A stretch of DNA of 64,000 bases from Leucobacter sp. wl10 (lineage in GTDB: Bacteria; Actinomycetota; Actinomycetes; Actinomycetales; Microbacteriaceae): assembly GCF_003569785.1 (NCBI RefSeq), contig NZ_KZ983995.1, positions 90,523 to 154,522 of the forward strand. Direction: 5' to 3'. Positions within the stretch are counted from its first letter, which is position 1. Each line of letters opens with the position of its first letter. Shown piece after piece: positions 27,441 through 36,231 of this stretch. The position numbers were made by a program, and so were the translations under genes. The notes beneath the pieces were generated by a model. That model was not told the origin of the DNA. It worked only from the letters and a program-made list of their open reading frames with translations, and did not search any database.

Positions 27441-30077
27441 ATGAACCTGGGATCGATCCTCGACTCCACCTCGTTCTCGGAGGCGGACGCGGTCTACGCG
27501 GCCTTCGAGGAGTGGGCGCGTGAGGAGCGCGGCCTGCGGCTCTACCCCGCGCAGGAGGAGGCGATCCTCGGCGTCGCGCTCGGCAGCAGCGTCATCCTCG
27601 CCACCCCCACCGGCACAGGCAAGTCGCTCGTCGCCATGGGCGCGCACTTCATCGCGCTCGCCGAGGGGCGCCGCACGGTCTACACCGCCCCCATCAAGGC
27701 GCTCGTCAGCGAGAAGTTCTTCGACCTGGTCGAGGTGTTCGGCGCCGAGCACGTGGGAATGGTGACGGGCGACACATCCATCAACTCCGAGGCCCCGATC
27801 CTGTGCTGCACCGCCGAGATCCTCGCCAATCTCGCCATCCGCGACCGCGACGGCGGCGGCATCACCCAGGTCGTCATGGACGAGTTCCACTTCTACGCCG
27901 AGCCCGATCGCGGCTGGGCGTGGCAGGTCCCGCTGCTGCTCATGGAGCGGGCGCAGTTCCTGCTCATGTCGGCGACGCTCGGCGACGTCACGGAGCTCGC
28001 CGCCGACCTCACCCGCCGAACGGGGCGCGACACGGCGCTCGTCACCGGCGTCGAGCGACCGGTGCCGCTCAGCTTCTCCTACGAGGCGGCCCCGGCCCAC
28101 GAGGTGGTCGAGCGGCTCATCGAGGACCGGCAGACGCCCGCCTACCTCGTGCACTTCAACCAGTCGCACGCCGTCGAGCAGGCGCAGGCGCTCGCGAGCA
28201 TCCGCGTCGTCGATCGGGCCGGCCGCGACGAGATCGCCGAGGCGATCGGCGGCTTCCGCTTCTCGACCGGCTTCGGCACCACGCTGTCGCGACTCGTCCG
28301 CGCGGGCATCGGCGTGCACCACGCGGGCATGCTGCCCCGCTACCGCCGCCTCGTCGAGCAGCTCGCGCAGCGCGGCCTGCTGCGGGTCATCTGCGGCACC
28401 GACACCCTCGGCGTCGGCATCAACGTTCCCATCCGCACCGTCGTCATCACGGCGCTCTCCAAGTTCGACGGCGAGCGGATGCGGCGACTCTCGGCTCGCG
28501 AGTTCCACCAGATCGCCGGCCGCGCCGGGCGCGCCGGCTTCGACACCGAGGGCGACGTGATCGCCCTCGCCCCCGAGCACGAGATCGAGAACGCGAAGGC
28601 GGCGGCCAAGGCCGCCGCGAGGGCCGCGAGCGGGGGCGGCAAGAAGGCGAAGCCCGTCAAGAAGAAGGCCCCGCCGCAGGGATTCGTCGCCTGGAGCGAG
28701 CAGACCCTCGAGAGACTCGTCGCCTCGCAGCCCGAGCCCCTCGTCAGCCGCATGCGCGTCACCCACGCGATGGTGCTCGGCGTGATCGGCCGCGGTGAGG
28801 AGCGGGAGGGAGAGGCGCTCGCCACCATGCGCACGCTCGTGTTCGACAGCCACGAGCCCCGGGCCGCGCAGTACGCGCACGCCCGCACGGCCGTCGGGAT
28901 CTTCCGCACCCTGCGCGCCGGGGGCATCGTCGAGGTGCACGAGGACGCGCGCGGTCAGCGTCTGCTGCGCCTCACGGTCGAACTGCAGGCCAACTTCGCG
29001 CTCAACCAGCCGCTCTCGCCGTTCGCGCTCGCGGCCATCGAGCTGCTCGACCCCGAGTCCGACGGCTACCCGCTCGACGTCATCTCGATCATCGAGTCGA
29101 CGCTCGAGGACCCGCGGGCGATCCTGCGCGCCCAGGAGCACCGCGCGCGCGGCGAGGCCGTCGCCGCGATGAAGGCCGAGGGCATCGAGTACGACGAGCG
29201 CATGGAGCTGCTCGAGGAGGTGACGCATCCCCGCCCGCTGAAACCGCTGCTCGACGAGGCCTTTCAGGAGTACGCGAGGGAGGTGCCGTGGGCGCGCGAT
29301 TACGAGCCGCGGCCCAAGTCCGTGGTGCGCGACATGATCGAGCGCGCCTTCGGCTTCCGCGACCTCGTCTCCTTCTACCAGCTCGGCCGCGCGGAGGGCA
29401 GCGTGCTGCGCTACCTCAGCGACGCCTACCGCGCCATCGAGCGCACCGTGCCGGAGCGGGCCAAGAGCCCCGAACTCGAGGAGCTCATCGAGTGGCTCGG
29501 GGAGCTCGTGCGGCAGATCGACTCCAGTCTCATCGACGAGTGGGAGGAGTTGTCGCACCCCGACCCCGAGGCGCACCGCAGGGCGCGCGAGCTGCTCGGT
29601 CTCGATGCGGGCGGCGGCGGAGCTGCGGCGCTCGGCCCGCCCGTCCGCTCGGTGCTCGCCAACGAGCGGGCCTTCCTGGTGATGCTGCGCAACGCGCTCT
29701 TCAGGCGCGTGCAGGCCGCAGCGCTGGAGCGCTACCACGAGCTGGCCGAACTCGACGGCGCCCTCGCCGGCACCGCGGCTGGGGCGGGGATCGGCGTGCC
29801 CGGCTTCGGCGAGCAGCGCTGGCGCGACGCCCTCGCCGGCTACTACACCGAGTACGACGAGATCCGGGTCGACGCCGATGCCCGGGCCCCCGCGCTGCTG
29901 GAGCTCGACCGCGGGCCGGACGCGACCGCCGCGGGCGTCTGGCGCTTCCGGCAGGTGCTGCTCGACCCCGAGGGCGACCGCGACTGGGGCATCGAGGGCG
30001 TCGTCGACCTCGCCGCCTCGGAGGCGGAGGGGGAACCCGTCGTGAGGGTGGAGCGCGTCGGGCCGTTCGCGGGGTAG
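27441..30077 (+). CDS. DEAD/DEAH-box RNA helicase with DUF3516 (Ski2/Mtr4-like)
   Basis: 878-residue superfamily 2 helicase. Walker A TPTGTGKS is near residue 55, motif Ia TAPIKALVSEKFFD, motif II DEFH (residues 147-150), motif III LLMSATLGD, motif V GTDTLGVGINVP, motif VI QIAGRAGRAGFD. After a Lys/Ala-rich insertion (about AKAAARAASGGGKKAKPVKK) the C-terminal half is DUF3516, which resembles the scaffold of Ski2-like RNA helicases. Actinobacterial members are presumed to unwind RNA, perhaps in RNA decay or ribosome work. It follows DUF2130 by 21 bp on the same strand. The next gene is convergent 5 bp away. Confidence 0.93.
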   Translation: MNLGSILDSTSFSEADAVYAAFEEWAREERGLRLYPAQEEAILGVALGSSVILATPTGTGKSLVAMGAHFIALAEGRRTVYTAPIKALVSEKFFDLVEVFGAEHVGMVTGDTSINSEAPILCCTAEILANLAIRDRDGGGITQVVMDEFHFYAEPDRGWAWQVPLLLMERAQFLLMSATLGDVTELAADLTRRTGRDTALVTGVERPVPLSFSYEAAPAHEVVERLIEDRQTPAYLVHFNQSHAVEQAQALASIRVVDRAGRDEIAEAIGGFRFSTGFGTTLSRLVRAGIGVHHAGMLPRYRRLVEQLAQRGLLRVICGTDTLGVGINVPIRTVVITALSKFDGERMRRLSAREFHQIAGRAGRAGFDTEGDVIALAPEHEIENAKAAAKAAARAASGGGKKAKPVKKKAPPQGFVAWSEQTLERLVASQPEPLVSRMRVTHAMVLGVIGRGEEREGEALATMRTLVFDSHEPRAAQYAHARTAVGIFRTLRAGGIVEVHEDARGQRLLRLTVELQANFALNQPLSPFALAAIELLDPESDGYPLDVISIIESTLEDPRAILRAQEHRARGEAVAAMKAEGIEYDERMELLEEVTHPRPLKPLLDEAFQEYAREVPWARDYEPRPKSVVRDMIERAFGFRDLVSFYQLGRAEGSVLRYLSDAYRAIERTVPERAKSPELEELIEWLGELVRQIDSSLIDEWEELSHPDPEAHRRARELLGLDAGGGGAAALGPPVRSVLANERAFLVMLRNALFRRVQAAALERYHELAELDGALAGTAAGAGIGVPGFGEQRWRDALAGYYTEYDEIRVDADARAPALLELDRGPDATAAGVWRFRQVLLDPEGDRDWGIEGVVDLAASEAEGEPVVRVERVGPFAG

Positions 30078-30082
30078 GGGCG

Positions 30083-31648
30083 CTACCCCTCCGCGCCCTT
30101 TCCGCCCTTCCCGTCCTTTCCGCCGGCGATCACCGCGGCCACCTCCTCGTCGGTGAGCGACCGCCACGGCGACTCCTCCGGCCGCACGAGCGCGGCATCG
30201 GGGCTGTCGCCCTGCGTCCACCACTTCGCCTCGTAGCCGGACCCGTCGAAGAGCACGCGATCCCCGCGCCGGTACTCGGCGGCCTTCTGCCAGGCCGCGT
30301 AGGCGTCGGCGGGAAGCCGCGGCCGCTCGACCGGCTTCTCGCCGGGCAGCACCGGCCCGAGCAGCCGCCAGGGCTGCGCGCCGCTCTCGGTCGTCTGATC
30401 CGGTTGGTCGCCCTGCGTCCACCACTTCGCCTCGTAGACGCTGCGCCGCCACACGACCTTCGAGTCGGCGGGGTAGGACGCGTCGGAGCTCCAGATGGGA
30501 TAGGGGCTCGTCTTCGGGTCGTCCTCGAGCGTCCCCGCGGGGTTGCGGGGCGTGGTCTCGGCGAACTGCACGATGCTGCCGGGCCGTTGCGCGCGCAGCG
30601 TCGCCGCGAACTCGCCCGTCTTCTGCGCGACGCCGCTGCAGGAGTCGGAGACCCGCTTCGGGTCCGGCCAGTTGGCGTCGCACTGGCGATCCCGGTTGAG
30701 CGACCACATCGACATGCGCACCATGCCGCGGTCGGCGGCGAACCGCGCGAGGTCCTTCGCGTCGGCGAGGCCGAACACCTCGTTCCGCACGTCGTTCTGA
30801 CCGATCATCACGGTGGCCGACACCCGGCTCCACGCGGTCGCGTCGCCGATCGAGGCGCCGACCTCCTGATACAGCGCGCGCAGTTGGCCCTGCACCGCGG
30901 ACAGGCTGTCCCGGACGGTCGCGCCCAGGCCGGCCGAGCCGGAGTTGTAGTTCATGGTCATGGCGTTGACGCCCGCGAGGTCGACGCCGGCCGCGAGATA
31001 CGCGCGGACCGTGCGCAGGCCCTCGAAGGTCAGCCCGTCCGGCGCGACCGGCAGGGTCAACCAGACGTCGAGGCCGCCGTCTGCCTTGCGCCCGTTCTGC
31101 ACCTCGGCGATCGCGGCGGCCTGCCGCTGCACGGCCCGTTCGTCGGTGAGCAGCTCGCCCTCCACGTCCATGTCGATGCTGCCGAGCTCGTAGCGGTCGA
31201 CCACGCTGCCGTAACCTTCGGCCAGCGCGGAGTCGCTGTTGCAGGTGAGCGCGAGATCCGAGTTGGCCTGTCCGCCGAACGACACCATCGCCGAGCCGCC
31301 CAGCATCCGGAAGCGCGCGAGGCGGCGGTCGAGATCGAGGTTGCTCTCGGCCTCGTCCAGTCCGTACACGCCGCCCCACGCGGGGGTGCACGCGTTGCCG
31401 CGCGATGCGACGATGAACGCGAGCACCACGTTCCGCTGGCCGCCGGACCCGAGAGACTCGAAGGCGTAGCTCGGCGTCGCCGTCACGTCGACGTAGGCGT
31501 CGAACCAGGGCTCGCGCTCCGAGGCGAAGCGCTCGTCCTGCCAGCGCGCCCAGCCGTAGAAGCCGCTGCCGACGAGGCCGGCGACGATGACCATCAGAAT
31601 ACTCAGCCGGAACCACGAGAGCCGTCGCCCCGGAAACCACTTCGCCAT
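30083..31648 (-). CDS. membrane-anchored GH18-type glycoside hydrolase with two chitin-binding-like repeats
   Basis: 521 residues from ATG 31648 (MAKWFPGRRL). An N-terminal helix (about residues 14-33) acts as a signal anchor. The chitinase-type GH18 barrel follows, with catalytic D-x-D-x-E visible as DMDVE near residues 159-163 and a late NAMTMNYNSG. Near residues 393-430 and 461-497 are two CBM5/12-like modules, each with YEAKWWTQGD and a spaced PW. These bind chitin or similar beta-glycans. The C terminus is a short GKDGKGGKG tail. The gene is divergent from a GT2 synthase, which suggests the hydrolase trims or releases the polymer that synthase makes (inference). Confidence 0.88.
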   Translation of the reverse strand: MAKWFPGRRLSWFRLSILMVIVAGLVGSGFYGWARWQDERFASEREPWFDAYVDVTATPSYAFESLGSGGQRNVVLAFIVASRGNACTPAWGGVYGLDEAESNLDLDRRLARFRMLGGSAMVSFGGQANSDLALTCNSDSALAEGYGSVVDRYELGSIDMDVEGELLTDERAVQRQAAAIAEVQNGRKADGGLDVWLTLPVAPDGLTFEGLRTVRAYLAAGVDLAGVNAMTMNYNSGSAGLGATVRDSLSAVQGQLRALYQEVGASIGDATAWSRVSATVMIGQNDVRNEVFGLADAKDLARFAADRGMVRMSMWSLNRDRQCDANWPDPKRVSDSCSGVAQKTGEFAATLRAQRPGSIVQFAETTPRNPAGTLEDDPKTSPYPIWSSDASYPADSKVVWRRSVYEAKWWTQGDQPDQTTESGAQPWRLLGPVLPGEKPVERPRLPADAYAAWQKAAEYRRGDRVLFDGSGYEAKWWTQGDSPDAALVRPEESPWRSLTDEEVAAVIAGGKDGKGGKGAEG

Positions 31649-31835
31649 ACACTCCCCGTCCCCACGGCACACGCGGGGGCAATGGGCCGCCCGCAACCTC
31701 AGCTATGCTATAGGAGGGCGAGTCGATGTTCCGCAGACGCCTCCCGGGCGGGGAAGAATCCCGGGAGGGCAGAGGGGCGGGGCCGCTCGTCTCAGCGGGG
31801 AGCGTACCCCGACCACGCGCGTGAATCGGGGATCA

Positions 31836-34286
31836 GTGGCACAGGAGAACACACGTCGTCGTCAGTGGGGCGCCGAGCGGCGCTCCGAGCCGCTCGCGAT
31901 CATGCACTCCCGCCCGAGCCCCGGCGCCATCATCTGGGCGCGCGCCGCGATCGTCATCACCGTGGTCTCGTGGTGCGCCTACATGGCCACCACGATCGTG
32001 CGACTCGTGGTCGAGGGGGCGAGGGAGTCGTACATCTTCCACGTGCAGACGCTGGTGTACGGAATTACGGTGACGGCGCTGACGTTCTCTGCGGTGATGT
32101 ACCTCACCGCCCGGTACGGCGCCCTCGTGCGCTTCCGCGAGCACCGCCGCGTGGAGCGCGCCCTCATCGACGCGCACTTCGCCGGTGCCGACGCCGGCTC
32201 CGATCCCGGCTCCGGCTCCGACTCCACCGTGACCGTGCTGATCCCGAGCTACGATGAGGAACCGGAGGTGGTGCGCTACACGCTGTGGTCGGCTGCGCTG
32301 CAGGAGTTCCCCTCGGTGCGGGTGGTGCTGCTCATCGACGACCGCGAGGAGGGGCTGCAGGGCGCGGCCCTGGAGCGCCTGAACCGTACGCGGGGCCTGC
32401 TCGGCGAGATCTCGGAGGCGCTCGAGGCGCCCCGCGAGCGAGCGCTGGCGGCGATGCGGGAGTTCGAGGCGAGCGCCCCGGAGCGCCCCGGCCCCGAGGA
32501 CGCGAAGCGGGCCGCCGACGCCTACGGGGAGGCCGCGGCCTGGCTCGACCGCTTCGCCGCGGACGAGACCGTCGACGACCACATGTCCGAGTTCTTCGCC
32601 GAGCAGGTGCTGCTGGGCCTCTCGAACGACCTGCGCCTCACCCGCCTGGCGCTGAACGCGGCGCATGAGCAGGGGGCGTCGCCCGACCGCGAGCGCCTGG
32701 CCCAGCTGCACCGGCGCCTCGTGTGGATCTTCAGCGCCGACATGGCCTCGTTCGAGCGCAAGCGCTACGCCTCGCTCTCGCAGGAGCCGAACAAGGCGAT
32801 GAACCTCAACTCCTACATCTCCCTCATGGGCCGCAGCTACCGCGTGGCCGACGAGACGGGGGAGCGGATCCTCGAGCCGTTCGGCAGGCACGACGACGGC
32901 GAGGCCGACCTCGTGATCCCCGACAGCCGCTACCTGCTGACGCTCGACGCCGACTCGCAGCTGCTGCGCGACTACTGCCTGCGCCTCGTCTACCTGCTGG
33001 AGCAGCCGGAGAACGCCAGGGTCGCGGTGACGCAGACGCCCTACTCCTCGTTCCGGGGCGCCCCCACGCGCATCGAGCGCATCGCGGGCGCCACCACCGA
33101 CCTGCAGCACATTCAGCACCAGGGGCTCACCTACTTCAACGCCACGTTCTGGGTGGGCGCGAACGCGGTGATCCGCAAGGCCGCTCTCGCCGACATCGCG
33201 GTCACCGAAACCGTCGGCGGCTTCGAGATCACCACCTACGTGCAGGATCGCACGGTCATCGAGGACACCGAGTCGAGCATTGACCTCGGCCTGCACGGCT
33301 GGAGCCTCGAGAACTACCCCGAGCGGCTGAGCTACAGCGCGACGCCGCCCGACTTCGGCTCGCTCATCGTGCAGCGCAGGCGCTGGGCGAACGGCGGCCT
33401 GCTCATCATGCCGAAGCTGCTCGAGATGGTGCGCGCCAGGCGCAGCACCCCGGCGCGGGTGCGCCTCACCGAGCGCATGCTGCGCACCAACTACATGTCG
33501 TCGCTCGCGTGGGCGAGCTTCGGCCTGATGTTCCTGCTGTTCTTCCCCTTCGACTCGCGCCTGCTGAGCCCGCTCGTCGTCGCCGCCGCGCTCCCGTACT
33601 TCATCTCCATGGGGTTCGACCTGCGCGCCAGCGGGCACCGCTACGGCGACATCCTCCGCATCTACGGGTTCAACCTGGTGCTGCTGCCCGTCAACCTCGC
33701 CGGCGTGCTGAAGTCGATGCAGCAGGGGGTGACGGGCGAGAAGATCCCGTTCGCGCGCACGCCGAAGGTGACCGGCCGCACGGCCGCCCCCGCGCTCTAC
33801 GTGATCCTGCCGTACGTGATCATCGGCTTCTCGGTGCTCACCGCGGTGCGCGACTTCAGCGTGGGCAACTGGGGCAACGCGGTGTTCGCGAGCTTCAACG
33901 CGGTCATGGCGTCGTGGGCCACCTTCTCGTACATCGGCATCCGCGCCTCGATCGTCGACGCGGTGCTCGGGATCGTCGGCTGGCTCTACGTGCCCGAGAA
34001 GAAGCCGCGATCGAAGCGGGCGAGCCTCGTGGATCCCGACGCCGAGGTCAACTGGCAGGCGATCCTGTACCACGGCGACCGCCGCCTGCGCCGCGACCTC
34101 GCCCGCACCAGCGACCGCAGACGGCGCCTCAGTACGGTGCGCGCCGAGGTCGACGGGGTCGGGACGGCCGGAGCGGCCGGCGGGCCCGGGACCGCCGGAG
34201 CGCCGGAGACCGCCGGAGACCGCGCGCCGGGCTCGGCGGCTGAGGCCGCGGCGATCCGGAAGGAATCGGAGCCCGCGGCCCGGTAG
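31836..34286 (+). CDS. processive family 2 glycosyltransferase (cellulose/chitin synthase-like)
   Basis: About 816 residues. GTG 31836 is the best guess; GTG 31821 and ATG 31902 are in frame. Two N-terminal membrane helices are followed by a large cytoplasmic GT-A domain with a DDREE nucleotide-binding motif, D-x-D as LDADSQ (D371, D373), an acceptor-side EDTESSIDL, and QRRRW (513-517), the signature of processive synthases. Four or more C-terminal helices (LFFPFDSRLLSPLVV and on) would form the export pore. A proline/alanine/glycine-rich tail ends the protein; its last 18 codons recur about 1.1 kb downstream. It probably makes a cell-surface beta-linked polysaccharide with the divergent GH18 protein. 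Confidence 0.88.
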   Translation: MAQENTRRRQWGAERRSEPLAIMHSRPSPGAIIWARAAIVITVVSWCAYMATTIVRLVVEGARESYIFHVQTLVYGITVTALTFSAVMYLTARYGALVRFREHRRVERALIDAHFAGADAGSDPGSGSDSTVTVLIPSYDEEPEVVRYTLWSAALQEFPSVRVVLLIDDREEGLQGAALERLNRTRGLLGEISEALEAPRERALAAMREFEASAPERPGPEDAKRAADAYGEAAAWLDRFAADETVDDHMSEFFAEQVLLGLSNDLRLTRLALNAAHEQGASPDRERLAQLHRRLVWIFSADMASFERKRYASLSQEPNKAMNLNSYISLMGRSYRVADETGERILEPFGRHDDGEADLVIPDSRYLLTLDADSQLLRDYCLRLVYLLEQPENARVAVTQTPYSSFRGAPTRIERIAGATTDLQHIQHQGLTYFNATFWVGANAVIRKAALADIAVTETVGGFEITTYVQDRTVIEDTESSIDLGLHGWSLENYPERLSYSATPPDFGSLIVQRRRWANGGLLIMPKLLEMVRARRSTPARVRLTERMLRTNYMSSLAWASFGLMFLLFFPFDSRLLSPLVVAAALPYFISMGFDLRASGHRYGDILRIYGFNLVLLPVNLAGVLKSMQQGVTGEKIPFARTPKVTGRTAAPALYVILPYVIIGFSVLTAVRDFSVGNWGNAVFASFNAVMASWATFSYIGIRASIVDAVLGIVGWLYVPEKKPRSKRASLVDPDAEVNWQAILYHGDRRLRRDLARTSDRRRRLSTVRAEVDGVGTAGAAGGPGTAGAPETAGDRAPGSAAEAAAIRKESEPAAR

Positions 34287-34303
34287 CCCCGCAGTGCGGT
34301 CCG
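34231..34303 (+). repeat. left copy of a 73-bp direct repeat (3' end of the GT2 gene)
   Basis: 63 of 73 positions match 35377-35449 without gaps. This copy encodes the last 18 residues and stop of the GT2 synthase (ending RKESEPAAR) plus 17 bp beyond. Together with the right copy it brackets a 1.07-kb gene-poor, less GC-rich stretch. Confidence 0.85.
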
Positions 34304-34322
34304 ATGGCACCAAATGCTTTTA

Positions 34323-34507
34323 GGCTCTTCGGATCGGGGGTGTAGACCCGGCCGATTCTAAGCCTGTCCGGAACGAAGACCTCGTAAGAGAATCAGGGTA
34401 TCTAATCCAACGATTCTCTTCACGAGGTCTTCGTGCTCAGCGCTACCCTCTCAGCCCCTGATGTGACCACGTTCCACCGTCTTGACGAACTCGGACTCAT
34501 CTGTTGA
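34323..34507 (+). mobile_element. left-end remnant of an ISL3-type insertion sequence
   Basis: GGCTCTTCGGATCGGGGGTG at 34323 looks like an ISL3-family terminal inverted repeat, preceded by an AT-rich TGCTTTTA as ISL3 targets often are. From GTG 34433 a 24-codon fragment (VLSATLSAPDVTTFHRLDEL, then GLIC and a stop) resembles the N terminus of actinobacterial ISL3 transposases (pattern APDLTTF-x-RLD-x-LGL). Homology then stops, so the rest of the transposase and the right end are missing. The family identity rests on remembered patterns and needs a database search. Confidence 0.5.
34374..34433 (+). other. 21-bp inverted repeat covering the ribosome-binding site of the IS remnant
   Basis: Left arm 34374-34394 and right arm 34412-34433 are complementary over 21 bp with one bulged base; the loop is 17 nt. 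The right arm contains the likely Shine-Dalgarno GAGG (34424-34427) and ends on the GTG start at 34433. No T-run follows, so it is not an ordinary terminator. An RNA starting outside the element would fold and hide the start. The loop region CAGGGTATCTAATCC (34394-34408) coincides with a conserved 16S rRNA sequence, probably by chance. Confidence 0.7.
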
Positions 34508-34921
34508 GCCGAGGTTTCGGGAAGCGCGGATGTGACGATCGGGTCCAGAACCCGGCGTACCACCTACCCGGACTCGGGGTACCAACTCGACCCGCTCACC
34601 AGCTTCGATCTTCGCTCTGCGGTGCTGCTGAGCGCCTTGCAAGCGAGATCGTCCTCGATATTCGGGGCAGTTGGGAATGGGTCGCTTGAACTTTTGGGAA
34701 GCAGCCTCCGCACCGTCCGCCTCGGCCGCGAGGTCAAGTTCAGGAACATCAGGGGTGTCAATTACAAGCGCCTCTTCGGAGTCGTTCTCGGCAGGATCCC
34801 ATTCGATCACTTCTTCAGCGGAGTCCTCAGTCGCTGGAGCACTCACAGGCGCCACCCCCGAAAACCACAGCGGCTGCGGAGAGAGCAATCGCTCCCCGAA
34901 CTCAAGCATTCGGAACTTCAT
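34451..34921 (-). CDS. hypothetical protein, 156 aa, possibly not functional
   Basis: ATG 34921 (MKFRMLEFGERLLSPQP) has a good GGAG eight bases upstream, which supports a real start. Residues ~25-70 are strongly acidic (for example EEVIEWDPAENDSEEALVID), the C-terminal half is basic. The final ~20 codons run antisense through the ISL3 transposase remnant, so the original C terminus seems to have been replaced. No family is recognised. Base composition is lower in GC than the neighbours, in line with acquired DNA. Confidence 0.35.
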   Translation of the reverse strand: MKFRMLEFGERLLSPQPLWFSGVAPVSAPATEDSAEEVIEWDPAENDSEEALVIDTPDVPELDLAAEADGAEAASQKFKRPIPNCPEYRGRSRLQGAQQHRRAKIEAGERVELVPRVRVGGTPGSGPDRHIRASRNLGSTDESEFVKTVERGHIRG

Positions 34922-35481
34922 CGGCCTCTCCTGCATAAGAGCGAATGAACAGCATTGCCGCGTACGGCGCCTCAGCCAGAATCGGCAAACTCACTGTGAG
35001 ATTCGAAGCAAGGGAATTCGAGTGCGGTGCTAAGTATGAATTGTTCATAGTTTCTTAAATGGATATGCGAGAGTTTATCGAAGCTTGAGTAGTGGGCGTA
35101 GCCCGAAGAACACGAAGTCGCGCTGGCGGCCCGCAGAGACTTGTCGCGAATGAAAAAGCGGAGATCGGTGTGGCGAACGCGAGTGGGCACTCGCGCCCAC
35201 GACCACCACGATAGTGAAGGGGGAGCGGTGGAACTCGGGTGACCCGGCTACTGAACTGCGGTCCCCTCAAGTTGACGTCTTGTCAACTATGACAACTTAC
35301 CCACGCGCCCAATTCTGAAGCCCAGGAGAGCAGAATCTGCAGATTTGTCCTCCTGGGCGTCGATCGTCTGTCCGGAGCTCGGCGGCCGAGGCCGCGATGA
35401 ATCGGAAGGAATCGCAGCCCGCGGCCCGGGGGCCTCGCAGCGCGGTCCGGCAGGGTCGGCGAGGCTCGGTAAGGTGGCTGC
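34922..35481. other. 560-bp stretch without a convincing gene
   Basis: This part is less GC-rich than the chromosome around it. It holds a perfect dyad GTTGACGTCTTGTCAAC (35271-35287), a hairpin with 8-bp arms CCCAGGAG/CTCCTGGG (35321-35328 and 35350-35357) and, at its end, the right copy of the 73-bp direct repeat. Short open frames (for example 34972-35190 on the minus strand) have no ribosome-binding site or normal codon bias. Confidence 0.6.
35377..35449 (+). repeat. right copy of the 73-bp direct repeat, remnant of a GT2 3' end
   Basis: 86% identical to 34231-34303. In the equivalent frame it reads SAAEAAMNRKESQPAARG, matching the GT2 C terminus (SAAEAAAIRKESEPAAR) but with the stop changed to a glycine codon. 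It is non-coding here and lies 33 bp before the TetR start. Confidence 0.85.
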
Positions 35482-36069
35482 ATGGCCACGTCGAGAGGGC
35501 GCGGGCGGCCGCGGGGCGGTTCCGATTCGCGCAAGCGGATCCTCGCCGCCGCCGTCGAGGAATTCGGCGAGCGGGGCTACGAGGGCGCGACGATCCGCTC
35601 GATCGCGGCGCGCGCGAAGGTGGACTCCGCGCTCGTGCATCACTACTTCGGCACCAAGGCGGACCTCTTCGCCGATGCCGCCGGGGTGCCACTGCGGCCG
35701 GACATCGCGGTGCCGACGATTCTCGCGGGTCCCCGCGACGAGGTCGGTGAGCGGGTGGTGCGCTACGTGCTCGAGTCGTTCGAGCGCGACGAGGTGCGGC
35801 GCCGGGGCGTGATGCTGCTGCGCGCCGCCGTGAGCAGCAGGGCGGGAGCGCCGCTGCTCGCCGGCTTCCTCTCGCGTGAGCTGCTGTCGCGCGTGGCCCG
35901 CAGCCTGGGCACTCCCGACGCCGAGCTGCGCGCCTCGCTCGTGGCGTCGCAGATCGGGGGTCTGCTGATGACGCGCTACGTGCTGCGGCTGGGGTCGATC
36001 GCGGACGCCTCCGTCGACGACCTGGTGGCGCGGATCGGGCCCACCGTGCAGCGGTACCTCTTCGGCTGA
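35482..36069 (+). CDS. TetR family transcriptional regulator
   Basis: 195 residues. The N-terminal helix-turn-helix is clear: RKRILAAAVEEFGERGYEG then TIRSIAARAKVDSALVHHYF and GTKADLFADA. The C-terminal ligand domain (residues ~85-190) is of the common TetR_C type. It lies 258 bp upstream of an ABC-2 exporter on the same strand and is the natural candidate for its repressor. A short tandem repeat in between could be its operator. The start follows closely on the 73-bp repeat, so its promoter region was probably rebuilt by that rearrangement. Confidence 0.92.
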   Translation: MATSRGRGRPRGGSDSRKRILAAAVEEFGERGYEGATIRSIAARAKVDSALVHHYFGTKADLFADAAGVPLRPDIAVPTILAGPRDEVGERVVRYVLESFERDEVRRRGVMLLRAAVSSRAGAPLLAGFLSRELLSRVARSLGTPDAELRASLVASQIGGLLMTRYVLRLGSIADASVDDLVARIGPTVQRYLFG

Positions 36070-36231
36070 ACCGCGACCTGCCCCGCCCGTTCCGGGCTGC
36101 CCGCGAGTCCGCCCGGGCGCCGTGGCTCGGACCCGCCGGCGCCTGCAGGGGCGCATTGGCGCCTGCCGAGGCCCACCCGCTCCCGCCGAAACATCACGAT
36201 TCTTCCGAGAGCCCACGGAATTTGCGCAAAT

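Noticed and set aside
25737..31682. 1981-codon open frame on the minus strand
   Set aside because: It spans the antisense of DUF2130 and DUF3516 and an alternative frame of the GH18 gene; composition is that of a shadow and no motif is found.
32285..34243. Short frames inside the GT2 gene
   Set aside because: Out-of-frame shadows without starts or motifs.
34394..34408. Possible 16S rRNA fragment
   Set aside because: Only 15 bases match; flanking bases do not resemble rRNA.
34972..35190. 72-codon minus-strand frame in the gene-poor segment
   Set aside because: No ribosome-binding site, no family and codon use unlike the genome.
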